Numbered from the stretch's first letter, positions 17,407-27,383 are shown. The stretch is DNA of 64,000 nt from Parerythrobacter lacustris (GCF_024626475.1 NZ_JANKHH010000001.1:518281-582280), one strand, 5' to 3'. A program made the numbers and translations. Notes: generated by a model from the sequence alone, not told the origin.

Positions 17407-19310
17407 ATCCGCTGGCCGATCGCCTTGATGATGTAGTCGGCGGCTTCGGCGGGCGTCATCGCCACGGTGTTGACCACGATGTCGGGCCGCTCGGGCGCTT
17501 CATAGGGGCTGTCGATCCCTGTGAAGTTCTTGAGCTTGCCCTCGCGCGCCTTCTTGTAGAGGCCCTTGACGTCGCGCCCCTCGGCGACCTCGAGCGGCGT
17601 ATCGACGAAGATCTCGACGAGTTCGCCGTCGGGCAGCATGTCACGCACCATCTGCCGCTCGGCGCGGAACGGGCTGATGAAGGCGGTCAGCACGATCAGC
17701 CCGGCATCGGCCATCAGTTTCGCCACCTCGCCGATGCGGCGGATGTTCTCCACCCGGTCGGCGTCGGTGAATCCCAGATCCTTGTTCAGCCCGTGGCGGA
17801 TATTGTCGCCGTCGAGCAGGAAGGTGTGGCGGTTCATACGCTTCAGGCCAATCTCGACCTCGTTGGCGATGGTCGATTTGCCCGATCCCGAGAGTCCGGT
17901 GAACCACAGCACCAGCGGCTTCTGGTTCTTGAGCGCAGCATGGTCCTCGCGGGTGACCGAGGTCGCCTGCCAGTGGACATTCTGCGCCCGGCGCAGACTG
18001 AAATGGAGCATGCCGGCACCCACCGTGCGGTTGGTCACCTTGTCGATCAGGATGAACCCGCCCAGTGCGCGGTTGTCGGCATAGGATTCGAACACCAGTG
18101 GCCGGTCGGTGGTTACCTCGGCCACGCCGATCGCATTGAGTTCCAGCGTCTTGGCCGCCAGATGCTCCATGGTGTTTACGTTGATTTCGTATTTCGGCTC
18201 GGCGATCGAGGCGGAGACCGTCTGGGTCGCCAGCTTCAGCCAATAGCCGCGTCCAGGCAGCAGAGCCTCGTCGTCAAGCCAGACGATGGTCGCCTCGAAC
18301 TGGTCGGCCACTTCGGGCGGATCGTCGGCAGCGGCCAGCACGTTGCCGCGGCTGCAATCGACCTCGTCTTCGAGGCAAATGGTGACCGACTGGCCCGCCT
18401 GCGCCTCCGCCATGTCGCCATCGAACGACGCGATCGACTTGACGGTGGAGGTCTTGCCCGACGGCAGCACCCGCACCGCGTCGCCTGGCCGGACCGAGCC
18501 GGTGGCGATCAGCCCGGAAAACCCGCGAAAGTCGAGATTGGGGCGGTTGACCCACTGCACCGGCATGCGGAACGGCTTCTCGCCATCGACCGAAGCGCGG
18601 ACCTCCACGCTTTCGAGGTGTTCGATCAGCGACGGCCCGTCATACCATGGCGTATGCGGCGAGGACGCGGTGATGTTGTCACCCTTGAAGCCGGAAATCG
18701 GCAGGGCCACGAAACCCTCGATCCCAATGCTTTCGGCAAAGGCGGCATAATCGGCGACGATCGCGTCGAAGGTCGCCCGGTCGTACTCTACCAGGTCCAT
18801 CTTGTTGACCGCCAGCACGATGTTGCGGATGCCGAGCTGGTGGCACAGGAAACTGTGCCGCCGGGTCTGCACCAGCACGCCCTTGCGCGCATCGATCAGG
18901 ATCACCGCGAGGTCGGCTGTGGAAGCGCCGGTCACCATATTGCGCGTATACTGCTCGTGCCCCGGGCAATCTGCGACGATGAACTTGCGCTTCTCGGTGG
19001 CGAAAAAGCGGTAGGCGACGTCGATCGTGATGCCCTGTTCGCGCTCCGCCGCGAGTCCGTCGACCAACAGCGCGAAGTCGATCTCGCCTCCTTGCGTCCC
19101 GACCCGCTTGCTGTCGCTTTCGAGCGCGGCGAGCTGGTCTTCAAATATCATCTTGCTGTCGTACAGCAGCCGCCCGATCAGCGTGGACTTGCCGTCGTCG
19201 ACGCTCCCGCAGGTGATGAAGCGCAGCATGGTCTTGTGCTGGTGCCGCTCGAGATAGGCGTCGATGTCCTCGGCAATCAGCGCTTCGGTTTCGTAAGCAT
19301 GAGAGGTCAT
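17403..19310 (-). CDS. cysNC: Bifunctional sulfate adenylyltransferase large subunit / APS kinase
   Basis: 635 residues from ATG 19310, which shares one base with the cysD stop (TGATG). The first ~450 residues are CysN, an EF-Tu-like GTPase with [15 protein letters not shown] (G1), [17 protein letters not shown] (G3) and NKMDLV (G4) plus beta-barrel domains. From about residue 455 comes APS kinase, with P-loop [15 protein letters not shown] and [15 protein letters not shown]. With CysD it makes APS from sulfate and ATP, then PAPS. The fused form is common in alphaproteobacteria. The frame remains open upstream into cysD, but that is an antisense-quality extension without family similarity. 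Confidence 0.95.
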   Translation of the reverse strand: MTSHAYETEALIAEDIDAYLERHQHKTMLRFITCGSVDDGKSTLIGRLLYDSKMIFEDQLAALESDSKRVGTQGGEIDFALLVDGLAAEREQGITIDVAYRFFATEKRKFIVADCPGHEQYTRNMVTGASTADLAVILIDARKGVLVQTRRHSFLCHQLGIRNIVLAVNKMDLVEYDRATFDAIVADYAAFAESIGIEGFVALPISGFKGDNITASSPHTPWYDGPSLIEHLESVEVRASVDGEKPFRMPVQWVNRPNLDFRGFSGLIATGSVRPGDAVRVLPSGKTSTVKSIASFDGDMAEAQAGQSVTICLEDEVDCSRGNVLAAADDPPEVADQFEATIVWLDDEALLPGRGYWLKLATQTVSASIAEPKYEINVNTMEHLAAKTLELNAIGVAEVTTDRPLVFESYADNRALGGFILIDKVTNRTVGAGMLHFSLRRAQNVHWQATSVTREDHAALKNQKPLVLWFTGLSGSGKSTIANEVEIGLKRMNRHTFLLDGDNIRHGLNKDLGFTDADRVENIRRIGEVAKLMADAGLIVLTAFISPFRAERQMVRDMLPDGELVEIFVDTPLEVAEGRDVKGLYKKAREGKLKNFTGIDSPYEAPERPDIVVNTVAMTPAEAADYIIKAIGQRI

Positions 19311-20224
19311 CAGAAATATCCCTCCTGCTTCTTTTTCTCCATCGACGCGTCGCCGCCGTCCTTGTCGATCACCCGGCCCTGCCGTTCGCTGGTGGTGGTC
19401 AGCAGCATTTCCTGGATGATCTCGGGCAGGGTGGCGGCCGAACTTTCGACCGCGCCGGTCAGCGGGAAGCACCCCAGCGTGCGGAAGCGGATCGAGCGTT
19501 CGGTGATCTCGGGCCGCTCGCCCATCACCTGTTCCAACCGCTCGACATCGTCGGCCATGAACAATCCGCCCTGGTACTCGAAAGTCGGCCGGACGGCCGA
19601 AAAATAGAGCGGCACGATCTCGATGTTCTCGAGATGGATGTACTGCCAGATGTCGAGCTCGGTCCAGTTCGAGATGGGGAACACGCGGATGCTCTCGCCC
19701 TTCTTCTTGCGGGCGTTGTAGAGGTTCCACAGCTCGGGCCGCTGGTTCTTCGGATCCCACCCGTGGCTCGCGGTGCGGAAGCTGAAGATGCGCTCCTTGG
19801 CGCGGCTCTTCTCCTCGTCGCGCCGCGCGCCGCCGAAGGCCGCGTCGAAGCCGTAATGATCGAGCGCCTGCTTGAGCCCCTCGGTCTTCCACATGTCGGT
19901 GTGCAAGGGGCCGTGGTCGAACGGGTTGATCCCTCGGCTTTTCGCCTCGGGGTTGTGGTGGACCAGCAGCTCCATCCCGGCGTCACGCGCGCTCTTCTCG
20001 CGCAACGCGTACATGTCCTTGAACTTCCACGTCGTGTCCACGTGCAGCAGCGCGAACGGCGGCGGCGAGGGGTAAAACGCCTTCTTCGCCAGATGCAGCA
20101 TCACTGCGCTGTCCTTGCCGATCGAATAGAGCATCACCGGATGCTCGGCCTCGGCCACCACCTCGCGCATGATGTGGATGCTCTCGGCCTCGAGCCGCTG
20201 GAGATGGGTCAGGGGGGTGGTCAT
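19310..20224 (-). CDS. cysD: Sulfate adenylyltransferase small subunit
   Basis: 304 residues from ATG 20224, close to the 302 of E. coli CysD. Codons further up would add an unrelated tail. The PP-loop-type ATP pyrophosphatase core [20 protein letters not shown] is clear, as are [25 protein letters not shown] (split at the loop) and [11 protein letters not shown]. It catalyses ATP + sulfate to APS, powered by CysN GTP hydrolysis. It is the first gene of cysD-cysNC-cysQ, all three joined by overlapping stop/start codons. Confidence 0.95.
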   Translation of the reverse strand: MTTPLTHLQRLEAESIHIMREVVAEAEHPVMLYSIGKDSAVMLHLAKKAFYPSPPPFALLHVDTTWKFKDMYALREKSARDAGMELLVHHNPEAKSRGINPFDHGPLHTDMWKTEGLKQALDHYGFDAAFGGARRDEEKSRAKERIFSFRTASHGWDPKNQRPELWNLYNARKKKGESIRVFPISNWTELDIWQYIHLENIEIVPLYFSAVRPTFEYQGGLFMADDVERLEQVMGERPEITERSIRFRTLGCFPLTGAVESSAATLPEIIQEMLLTTTSERQGRVIDKDGGDASMEKKKQEGYF

Positions 20225-20418
20225 TCGTCGCCCGGTTGGTTGTAACGGCATTGTGGCAGCGCGCTCCGCTGCAACGTCTTGCCCGCGATGTCCAGCCCCT
20301 TGGCAGGACATGGCGCAATTGAAAAACAAGCGTCTCTTTCAGGCGCGGCACGCCGGCTATCGGCAAAAACGATATTGACGCGCCGCACCGGCTGGTGTCT
20401 GAGCGCTGTCGCCTGCGC

Positions 20419-20492
20419 GCGGGTGTAGCTCAATGGTAGAGCAGCAGCTTCCCAAGCTGACGACGAGGGTTCGATTCCCTTCACCCGCTCCA
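20419..20492 (+). tRNA. tRNA-Gly (CCC anticodon)
   Basis: A 74-nt cloverleaf with encoded CCA. The acceptor stem GCGGGTG pairs with CACCCGC, the D arm is GCTC-AATGGTA-GAGC, the anticodon loop TTCCCAA reads CCC, and the T arm has GGTTCGATTCC. It lies between cysD and an acyl-CoA dehydrogenase gene, on the opposite strand to both. tRNA genes are frequent integration sites, but no element is seen beside this one. Confidence 0.95.
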
Positions 20493-20503
20493 GCTGTGCC
20501 AGG

Positions 20504-21607
20504 CTAGGCCAGCACCCCAACCTTTCGCAGATGATATTCCGCATTGCCGAGCAGTGCGTCGTTGGCGAGGATGCGCTTGTGCAGGTGGCTGACGCTCAAC
20601 TCGTCGGTCATGCCCACTCCGCCATGGGTCTGGATCGCGGCTTCGCCCAATGCGCGGCCCAGCTTGCCGGTCTGACCTTTCAAGATCGCGATATCCTTCG
20701 GTGTGGCGCGTCCGGTATCGATCAGCGCAGTGGTATAGAGCAGCGTCGCACGCGCCTTGGTATAAGCGATCTTCATGTCGGCCAAGCGGTGCGCCACCGC
20801 CTGGAAAGTCGCGATCGGGACGCCGAACTGCTTGCGCGTTGCGGCATATTCGGCGGTCTGGCGCAGCAGGGCACCCATCGCCCCGACGCTTTCCGCGCAT
20901 AGTGCGAGGATCGCCCGGTCGAGCACGCCGCGCAGCGCGTCGCCCGCGTCGGCAAGGATCAGGGCCTCTGCCGGGATCGCGACGGTGTCGAACGCGATGT
21001 TGGCGGCGCGGCGGCCGTCGATGGTCGCATAGGGCCTGATCGTGATGCCCTGCACCGCGGGCTCGACGGCAAACAGCGCCAAGGCGCCCTCCAGGCGGGC
21101 GACGACGACAAGGACATCTGCATCACCGCCGCCCAGCACCATGCGCTTCTCGCCCGACAGGCTGAAACCGCTTCCCTGCCTTTCGACGACCGCCTGGATC
21201 AGCGAGGGATCGGGCGTGCCCGGCCCTTCCTCATAGGCCAGCGCTGCGATGGCTTCCCCGGTGATGACCTTGTCGAGCCAGCCGGCGGCCGGCGAGCCGT
21301 CACCAGCCAGCGCCAGCGCCGCCCCGCCGAGCATTGCCGAAGCGGTATAGTGTTCGGCCAAAAGATGCGCCCCGAAGGGCTCGGCGATGGCGACCAGATC
21401 CGCCATCGATCCGCCTAGGCCGCCGCGGTCCTCGGCAAAGGGCAGCGCGAGCAGGCCGAGTTTGGCGAATTGCTGCCACACCTCGCGCGACCAGCCCGCA
21501 TCCGACCGGACGATCGCATTGCGCCGGTCGAAGTCGTAGTTCTTAAGCAGAAAGGCCGAGACGCTGTCGCGCAGCATCTGCTGCTCGTCGGAGAAGGTGA
21601 AGTCCAT
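20504..21607 (-). CDS. Acyl-CoA dehydrogenase family protein, small partner of a pair
   Basis: 367 residues. The N-terminus MDFTFSDEQQMLRDSVSAFL and the C-terminus GEAAIQTHGGVGMTDELSVSHLHKRI are those of acyl-CoA dehydrogenases. The usual TEPGSGSD signature is weak (YEEGPGTPD), and no catalytic YEGT glutamate is visible; the tail reads ANDALLGNAEYHLR. This is how the non-catalytic-type partner looks in two-gene (alpha2beta2) dehydrogenases of steroid and cyclic acid breakdown. It starts 4 nt after the stop of the other dehydrogenase gene (21612-22820), so they should be made together. Confidence 0.85.
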   Translation of the reverse strand: MDFTFSDEQQMLRDSVSAFLLKNYDFDRRNAIVRSDAGWSREVWQQFAKLGLLALPFAEDRGGLGGSMADLVAIAEPFGAHLLAEHYTASAMLGGAALALAGDGSPAAGWLDKVITGEAIAALAYEEGPGTPDPSLIQAVVERQGSGFSLSGEKRMVLGGGDADVLVVVARLEGALALFAVEPAVQGITIRPYATIDGRRAANIAFDTVAIPAEALILADAGDALRGVLDRAILALCAESVGAMGALLRQTAEYAATRKQFGVPIATFQAVAHRLADMKIAYTKARATLLYTTALIDTGRATPKDIAILKGQTGKLGRALGEAAIQTHGGVGMTDELSVSHLHKRILANDALLGNAEYHLRKVGVLA

Positions 21608-21611
21608 CGGC

Positions 21612-22820
21612 TCAGCCCTCCCGCCCGACGGTGCGCGCGATCAGGTCGCGCTGGACCTCGTTCGACCCGGCATAGATCGTCGTCGCGCGGCTGTTGAGAT
21701 ACCACGGCATAGCGATCAGATCGAGATCGCTGCCGAGCGGCTCGACATTCGCGCCGACGCGCAGTGCCTCCAGCTGAAGTGGCAGCGCCTCGTTACCAAC
21801 GGCCTGCGTCAGCATCACCGTGACGCGCTGGGTCAGTTCCGAATTCATCGTCTTGTTGATCGAGGGGTAGGCCGGGTCGGCGGCGACCGGGTGGCCGCTC
21901 ACTGCCAGCTTCTCGAAATGTTCGAAACTGGCGATGTCGGCTTCGAGCTCGCCGATGTCGCGCTGGAACACCGGGTCCTCCGCCAACATGGTGCCGAAGC
22001 CGCTGGGGGTGGTCTGCGCCGCCTCGCGGATGCGCTCGAGCCCGCGCTTGAGCGTGGGGCTCTGCGCCCCGCCGCCGCGTTCGTGCTTGAGCAGGTGCTT
22101 GGCGACCGACCAACCGTCGTTCTCCGCCCCGACCCGGCCCGATTGCGGCACGCGGACATCTTCGAAGAAAACCTCGCACTGCTCGGGAAAGCCGTCGAGC
22201 CCGATGATTGGGCGCACCGTCATGCCGGGATAGTCCATCCGGTCGAGCAGCAGGAAGGTGATGCCCTGCTGCTTCTTGCCGCTGCTGTCGGTCCGCACCA
22301 GCATGAACATGCGGTTCGCGTGATGCGCGTAAGTGGTCCAGATCTTCGAGCCGTTGATGATGTAGTCGTCGCCGTCGGCCACCGCGCGGCACTGGAGCGA
22401 GGCGAGGTCCGATCCGGAATTGGGCTCCGAATAGCCCTGCGCCCAGAAATCTTCCCCCTTCAGGATACCGGGGAGGTATTTCGCCTTCTGCTCCTCGGTG
22501 CCGATGTCGATCAGCAGCGGGCCGACCATGCCCACCCCCTGCGGCAGCAGCGGCGGCAGGTCGCGCTTGCGGTATTCTTCGGCGAAAATGTACTTCTGTT
22601 CGACCGACCAGCCGGTGCCGCCGTGCTCCTTCGGCCAGTGCGGCGCGGACCAGCCTTGGTGGTAGAGGATGCGGTGCCACTCCATCACCTGGTCGAATTG
22701 CGCGAAGACGCTGGTGAGCTTGCGCCCCGCTTCGCGGATCGCCGGGGTGGGCGCGGTGTCGAGAAAGGCGCAGACCTCGGCGCGGAAGGTCTCGAGCTCG
22801 GAGCCGAAATCGATGTTCAT
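21612..22820 (-). CDS. Acyl-CoA dehydrogenase family protein, large partner of a pair
   Basis: 402 residues. FAD/substrate motifs are YSEPNSGSDLASLQCRA and GSKIWTTYAHHANRMF. Near the C-terminus the common YEGT is replaced by IYAGSNEVQRDLIARTVG, so the catalytic base must be elsewhere, possibly the glutamate in LLKHERGGG (as in the isovaleryl-CoA dehydrogenase position). This subtype acts on bulky acyl-CoA in heteromeric enzymes. It pairs with the gene immediately downstream. The actual substrate is not known, and no steroid genes are seen in the window. Confidence 0.88.
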   Translation of the reverse strand: MNIDFGSELETFRAEVCAFLDTAPTPAIREAGRKLTSVFAQFDQVMEWHRILYHQGWSAPHWPKEHGGTGWSVEQKYIFAEEYRKRDLPPLLPQGVGMVGPLLIDIGTEEQKAKYLPGILKGEDFWAQGYSEPNSGSDLASLQCRAVADGDDYIINGSKIWTTYAHHANRMFMLVRTDSSGKKQQGITFLLLDRMDYPGMTVRPIIGLDGFPEQCEVFFEDVRVPQSGRVGAENDGWSVAKHLLKHERGGGAQSPTLKRGLERIREAAQTTPSGFGTMLAEDPVFQRDIGELEADIASFEHFEKLAVSGHPVAADPAYPSINKTMNSELTQRVTVMLTQAVGNEALPLQLEALRVGANVEPLGSDLDLIAMPWYLNSRATTIYAGSNEVQRDLIARTVGREG

Positions 22821-23015
22821 AGTTGCTGCGCTCCCTCGATTTCATCATCCGGCAGGCTGCCCATCGCGATTGCGAGAGGATGCATGGCATTACCCGACCT
22901 GGACGCCCACACAAGCTTTGCCGGGCGGACTGTCAGGCACCGGTATTGCGGCATCGGCCCGGATCGAGAAGGCCGTCGTTGGGGCAGGACTGCGTCGGCC
23001 GATCTGCCGAAATGC

Positions 23016-24008
23016 TTACATATACTGTTCGCGCACATTCGCAGGCACATTGGGGCAATGCCTGTGTTCCTGCTGCGTTGCGTCGTCGAAGAACGACGCC
23101 GGACCGGTCACGCGGATGGTAAAATCGCTGCTTTCGCCGACCGGATCGTCACCATTCCCGAAGGACCGACCGCGCACCCGATAGCGTCCGTTCCCGATAT
23201 CATCGAAACCCGAGATCTGCATTGTCCCGTCCCATTCGCCGATCCCCTTGCTGGTGAATTTCACCAGACCGATCGGAGGATCGCCACCCTCTCCGCTGGC
23301 GATGGCTTCGGCGCAGCTGCTGCCATACGCGTAAAAGCCTTGCGGGATCGGCGGGAAACCGATGCTGGCCTTCGCTGCGGCAGGAGCCTTCCCATCGGCC
23401 AGCTTGGGAACCTTGGCGCGGAATGCCGCCTGCATCGACGGCGAGAGCTGCGCGAAAGAGCATTTCTGGAACGCCTCGTCGGAATACATGTAACCCTTCG
23501 GCCCGTCGCTGACCGACATGGCTTCGATCCTGCCGTTTCGGCCGGCCTTGAGGCCAAGGATGTCTTCGTCGGTATCGGCATTTTCCGCGTGCCAGACGAG
23601 GGTGTAACCGCGATAATCCTCAAAGAATTCGCTGTCGCGCGACGGCGGACCGACCCTGACGATACGGTTGCTCTCGAAGTAGGCCTCGTCCTGAAAGCCC
23701 GGCTCGGCAGGCATCACGTAACCATAGTTCGCGCCGTCGTAGAAAAAGGCCCGCTTGGTCTTGCCGCAATCGCCCCATTGGGTATCGCCGTAAATTCCTA
23801 CGGCGATAGGCAAAGCCTTGGCCGGAGCGCCGGCATTGCCTCCGCCGGCTTCTGCCGTCCTCGTGTCGTTTCCGGCCACTTCGGCGCCGCCGGAGCCTGT
23901 TGCCTCGGACGTATCGCCGGAAGACCACCCGCAGGAGCTCAGCGCCGTCGTGGCAATGGCCAATACCGCGTAGCGACCGAGGCTATTGCCAATCTCCTTT
24001 GTCCGCAT
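23016..24008 (-). CDS. Putative exported lipoprotein, unknown
   Basis: 330 residues from ATG 24008, with GGGGG 7 nt before it. A TTG at 24062 in frame is less likely. The N-terminal signal ends in a lipobox-like LSSC, followed by a Gly/Ser/Ala-rich linker. The mature part has several cysteines (WGDCGKTKRAFFYDG, FQKCSFAQL, SSCAEAIAS, HRHCPNVP), compatible with disulfides in the periplasm. Two internal halves have a similar flavour (short calyx-like beta domains), but I recognise no family. It follows the exported protein at 24059-24985 by 50 nt, probably the same transcript. Confidence 0.6.
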   Translation of the reverse strand: MRTKEIGNSLGRYAVLAIATTALSSCGWSSGDTSEATGSGGAEVAGNDTRTAEAGGGNAGAPAKALPIAVGIYGDTQWGDCGKTKRAFFYDGANYGYVMPAEPGFQDEAYFESNRIVRVGPPSRDSEFFEDYRGYTLVWHAENADTDEDILGLKAGRNGRIEAMSVSDGPKGYMYSDEAFQKCSFAQLSPSMQAAFRAKVPKLADGKAPAAAKASIGFPPIPQGFYAYGSSCAEAIASGEGGDPPIGLVKFTSKGIGEWDGTMQISGFDDIGNGRYRVRGRSFGNGDDPVGESSDFTIRVTGPASFFDDATQQEHRHCPNVPANVREQYM

Positions 24009-24058
24009 GTCGGAACCCCCGTATTGATAGTTGAAATTGCAATCTGCAGACTTTTCCG

Positions 24059-24985
24059 TCAAAACTCCGGTCTGCGTTGGTCGGCCGCATTCTGCCGCTT
24101 CCGCGCGTTGTCGGCCTCGCTGTTGGCGACACGCTGTTGCAACGTAATTGCTGTCTCGTAGGCCATCGGCAGATCGATCGCGGTGATCCTCAATTCATCG
24201 ATCACTCCGTCGGCGTCCCAGCTGAGATAGGCTCGAATGATCCGGCCGCACCCGGCGCGCATGCCGACCTCCCAATCGGGCAGGGTAACCTTGCGATCGA
24301 TGACCGCGGCATTGTAGAGGCCTGCGCCGTATCCACCCATGCCCACGAAGCTGTTGTCGAGCGCCTTGAAACATGCGTCCGACGATTGCTGGCCCATCCG
24401 CTGTCCAGCGGGCGTCCAATACCACAGCATCGTTCCGCCGCGCGTTTTCTGGCTGTTGGGGACCGACTTGATGAAGCTCGCAGTGGTCAGACCCTTGTGA
24501 GACATTGGCTCACCGTATTTGTCGACGAGACTTTCGATAGTGTTCGCGGTCGAGGGGCCGGTGGAGGAGCCATAGGTGCGGGTGTAGTGGATGCCCCAAA
24601 GCTTTTCCTCACCGGGCTCGGGGGTGAAGGCCCCCGCGAGCATTTTGGTGTTGGGTGAATAGCCCGAGGTAACCTTTGGCCCGGGCGCTCCCCAGCTTTC
24701 CGACTTGAACGCCGAATAGAATACATAGTCGCCCAGAGGCGTAATGTGCTGCTTTTCCTGATTGAAATTGCGATCGCCCTCCTGGATCGACAATCCCGCC
24801 TCGGCAACAGCCGTCAGCGCGGGCACCGGGCCCATTCCGATCTGGAGACCGAGAATGTCGATCAGCTCGGGCGGCGCGCTTGGTGCCGTCTGTGCCGGTG
24901 CGACTGCGCTTGTCTGCAGTGCCAGCAACGCGAGCATCGCTGTGGAGAATTTGATCACCTTCGGGTGTGTGAACCTGCCAGCCAT
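24059..24985 (-). CDS. Putative exported protein, unknown
   Basis: 308 residues from ATG 24985 (AGGAG 10 nt upstream). The frame is open further up, but the signal peptide starts here (KVIKFSTAMLALLALQTSAV, cleavage after APAQ). The mature protein contains LGLQIGMGPVPALTAVAEAG, TNTIESLVDKYGEP-like sequence, and a C-terminal coiled region (ALQ/RVANSEADNARKRQ). A short DUF of the type that detects calcium or lipids cannot be excluded; no family is recognised. Base composition is a little less GC-rich than the catabolic genes around it. Confidence 0.6.
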   Translation of the reverse strand: MAGRFTHPKVIKFSTAMLALLALQTSAVAPAQTAPSAPPELIDILGLQIGMGPVPALTAVAEAGLSIQEGDRNFNQEKQHITPLGDYVFYSAFKSESWGAPGPKVTSGYSPNTKMLAGAFTPEPGEEKLWGIHYTRTYGSSTGPSTANTIESLVDKYGEPMSHKGLTTASFIKSVPNSQKTRGGTMLWYWTPAGQRMGQQSSDACFKALDNSFVGMGGYGAGLYNAAVIDRKVTLPDWEVGMRAGCGRIIRAYLSWDADGVIDELRITAIDLPMAYETAITLQQRVANSEADNARKRQNAADQRRPEF

Positions 24986-25139
24986 ATGAATCGGACTCCT
25001 TGCCGGTCCGGACCGAGGACCGATTATTGCATTGCAGTGGACCCGACGTATGTTCTGGCTGAGAATTATCGCGTTCGCGAAGCCCCTACAAGTATCAATG
25101 AAATCAGAGGCTGCACGCCGAGTTCGACCCAACCTCGCC

Positions 25140-25934
25140 TTACTTCGACGGCATCCGGATCCCGCCGTCCAAGCGGAACTGGTGGCCGTTGATATATCCG
25201 TTGCGCGCAATCTCGAGCACCAGCGAGGCGAATTCCTCCGGGTTGCCGAGGCGCTTGGGGAAGGGGACGCTGGCGTTCAGCTGCGCCCACATCGGCGGGT
25301 TGCGATCCTTCATGCCCAGCATCAGCGGGGTGGCGAAGATGCCCGGCATGATCGAGTTGACCCTGATCCCGAGATCCATCAGGTCGCGCGCCATCGGCAG
25401 GACGAGGCCGTTAACGCCGGCCTTGCAGCTGCCGTAGATCACCTGCCCGATCTGCCCGTCCTGCGCCGCGACGCTGGCGGTGAGGATGATCGCGCCGCGT
25501 TCGCCGTCTTCGGTCACCGGATCGCTGTTCGCCATGCCGAGCGCGGAGATCGACGCGACGCGGTAGCTGGCGACGAGGATGCCCTCGGCCCCGAAGGCAT
25601 AGTCCTCGGTCGAAAGCCGCTTGTAACCGCCCACTTCCTTGTCCCAGCCCAGCGTCTTGCCGCGCTTGCTCGCCATCGCGCAGTGGAGCGTCAGCCGTTC
25701 CTGCCCGTGCGCGGCGCGGGCGGCGGCGAAACCATCCTCCACCGATTGCTCGCTCATGATGTCGACGTGGTGGAAGGTGCCGCCGATTTCGCGCGCAGTT
25801 GCTTTGCCCGCCTCGTCGTTGATGTCGAAGATCGCGACCTTGAACCCGGCCCCGGCCAGCGCCCGCGCGCTCGCCTGTCCCAGCCCCGATGCACCGCCGG
25901 TCACCACCGCGGCATGGCCCTGCGCAAAATCCAT
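25140..25934 (-). CDS. Short-chain dehydrogenase/reductase, HSD10-like
   Basis: 264 residues. The Rossmann loop TGGASGLGQASARAL and catalytic YGSCK (about residue 166), with the serine in ILTASVAAQDGQ, fit classical SDRs. The C-terminal INGHQFRLDGGIRM is also typical. Sequence style is closest to 3-hydroxyacyl-CoA dehydrogenase type 2 (HSD10), which would fit the fatty and branched acyl-CoA genes around it. The usual NNAG motif after the fourth strand reads LHCAMAS, an oddity. The substrate is open. Confidence 0.85.
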   Translation of the reverse strand: MDFAQGHAAVVTGGASGLGQASARALAGAGFKVAIFDINDEAGKATAREIGGTFHHVDIMSEQSVEDGFAAARAAHGQERLTLHCAMASKRGKTLGWDKEVGGYKRLSTEDYAFGAEGILVASYRVASISALGMANSDPVTEDGERGAIILTASVAAQDGQIGQVIYGSCKAGVNGLVLPMARDLMDLGIRVNSIMPGIFATPLMLGMKDRNPPMWAQLNASVPFPKRLGNPEEFASLVLEIARNGYINGHQFRLDGGIRMPSK

Positions 25935-26051
25935 CGTCCTCTCCCTCCTGCCCTGTTTGCCGATTCGATAGACCGAAAGCTCCGCGCTGTCATTTGCGCT
26001 TCATCTGCCAAGGGCATATCTGTCGCAAACCGGATTCGGAGTTCCTGACCC

Positions 26052-27383
26052 ATGACCTATCTCGCCCCCGATCGCCGCCGCTTCCTTGCCGGAACCGCCG
26101 CTTCCTTCGCCGCTCTGGTGGCCACCGGCTGCTCGGTGCGCACAGGCGGTGCGCTGGCCGGATCGCCGACCGGCTATGGACCGCTGGTGCCGGACCCCGC
26201 TGCACTGCTCGATTTGCCGAGAGGCTTTTCCTACAAAATCGTCTCCAAATTGGGCGATGCGATGGACGATGGCGGCACCGTGCCCGACCGGGCGGACGGT
26301 ATGGGCTGCTTCGACCTCGGCAAGGGCAAGATCGCGCTGGTGCGCAATCACGAACTCGCCGCCGACCACGATAGCGGCGGCGCAAGCGGCCCGGCCTTCG
26401 ACACCGTCGCGCGCAGCCTGATCCCGCTCGCAGGCGGGACGACCACGATCGTGCTCGATGCCAAGTCGCTGGCGGTGGAGAAGCAATACCGTTCGCTCGC
26501 CGGGACGATCCGGAACTGTGCGGGCGGGATCACACCGTGGGGCAGCTGGCTGACCTGCGAGGAGAATACGTCCAAGGCCGACGGACGAATCAACAAGGAT
26601 CACGGCTGGGTTTTCGAAGTGCCCGCCGCCGCTGGCAGGCAGGTCGACCCCGTCCCGCTCAAGGCGATGGGGCGTTTCGTCCACGAAGCCGCCTGCGTCG
26701 ATCCGGCGACTGGCATCGTCTACCTGACCGAGGACCGCAACGAATCGCTGCTCTATCGCTTCATTCCCAAGGTGAAGGGCAAGCTGGCCGAAGGCGGCAA
26801 GCTGGAAGCGCTCGTACTGGTCGACGGGAGTGCCGACACCCGCAACTGGGACATGGTCGGATTCGCGCCTGGATCGCGCCGCGCGGCGCGCTGGATCGCG
26901 ATGAGCGACGTCGAGGCCCCGGAAGACGACCTGCGGCTGCGCGGTGCGGCAATGGGCGCGGCGGTGTTCGCGCGCGGCGAGGGCATCTGGATGGGCGAGG
27001 GCGAGATGTTCTTCACCGCCACCAGCGGCGGCGCGGTGAAGCAGGGGCAGATCTTCCGGCTCACTGTGGGCACCGGCGATGCGCCCGACATGCTCGACCT
27101 GTTTTTCGAAAGCACCAGCGCCGAGCAATTCGCCTATGGCGACAATCTGACCATCGCGCCGGACGGACACCTGATCGTGTGCGAAGACCAGTACAGCGAC
27201 ACGGTGAACAACCATCTGCGCGGGATTACGCCCGACGGGCAGGCTTACCCCTTTGCGCTGCTGCGGACGCAGACCGAACCGGCGGGGGCGTGCTTCTCGC
27301 CCGATGGCAAGGTTCTGTTCGTCAACGCCTACAGTCCGACCGCGACGCTGGCGATCACCGGCCCGTGGCCCTGGCTCGGCTGA
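26052..27383 (+). CDS. PhoX-like exported phosphatase (DUF839), Tat substrate
   Basis: 443 residues. A twin-arginine signal (DRRRFLAGTAASFAALVATGC) contains a possible lipobox. The body is the PhoX/DUF839 beta-propeller: GFSYKIVSKLG, VRNHELAADHD, CAGGITPWGSWLTCEEN, GRFVHEAACVDP, YLTEDRNESLLYRF and the late DNLTIAPDGHLIVCED. Related enzymes are Ca/Fe-dependent phosphatases that release phosphate from esters. It is transcribed with the small membrane gene that starts 19 nt later. No Pho box is identified. Confidence 0.88.
   Translation: MTYLAPDRRRFLAGTAASFAALVATGCSVRTGGALAGSPTGYGPLVPDPAALLDLPRGFSYKIVSKLGDAMDDGGTVPDRADGMGCFDLGKGKIALVRNHELAADHDSGGASGPAFDTVARSLIPLAGGTTTIVLDAKSLAVEKQYRSLAGTIRNCAGGITPWGSWLTCEENTSKADGRINKDHGWVFEVPAAAGRQVDPVPLKAMGRFVHEAACVDPATGIVYLTEDRNESLLYRFIPKVKGKLAEGGKLEALVLVDGSADTRNWDMVGFAPGSRRAARWIAMSDVEAPEDDLRLRGAAMGAAVFARGEGIWMGEGEMFFTATSGGAVKQGQIFRLTVGTGDAPDMLDLFFESTSAEQFAYGDNLTIAPDGHLIVCEDQYSDTVNNHLRGITPDGQAYPFALLRTQTEPAGACFSPDGKVLFVNAYSPTATLAITGPWPWLG

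Noticed and set aside
17352-19607. A 751-codon plus-strand frame across the cys operon
   Set aside because: It lies opposite cysNC, whose motifs are intact; its text is low-complexity Arg/His/Asp-rich as expected for an antisense of GC-rich coding DNA.
20419-20492. tRNA-Gly as an integration site with an element beside it
   Set aside because: The flanks are ordinary metabolic genes with no integrase and no second copy of the tRNA 3' end that I can find nearby.
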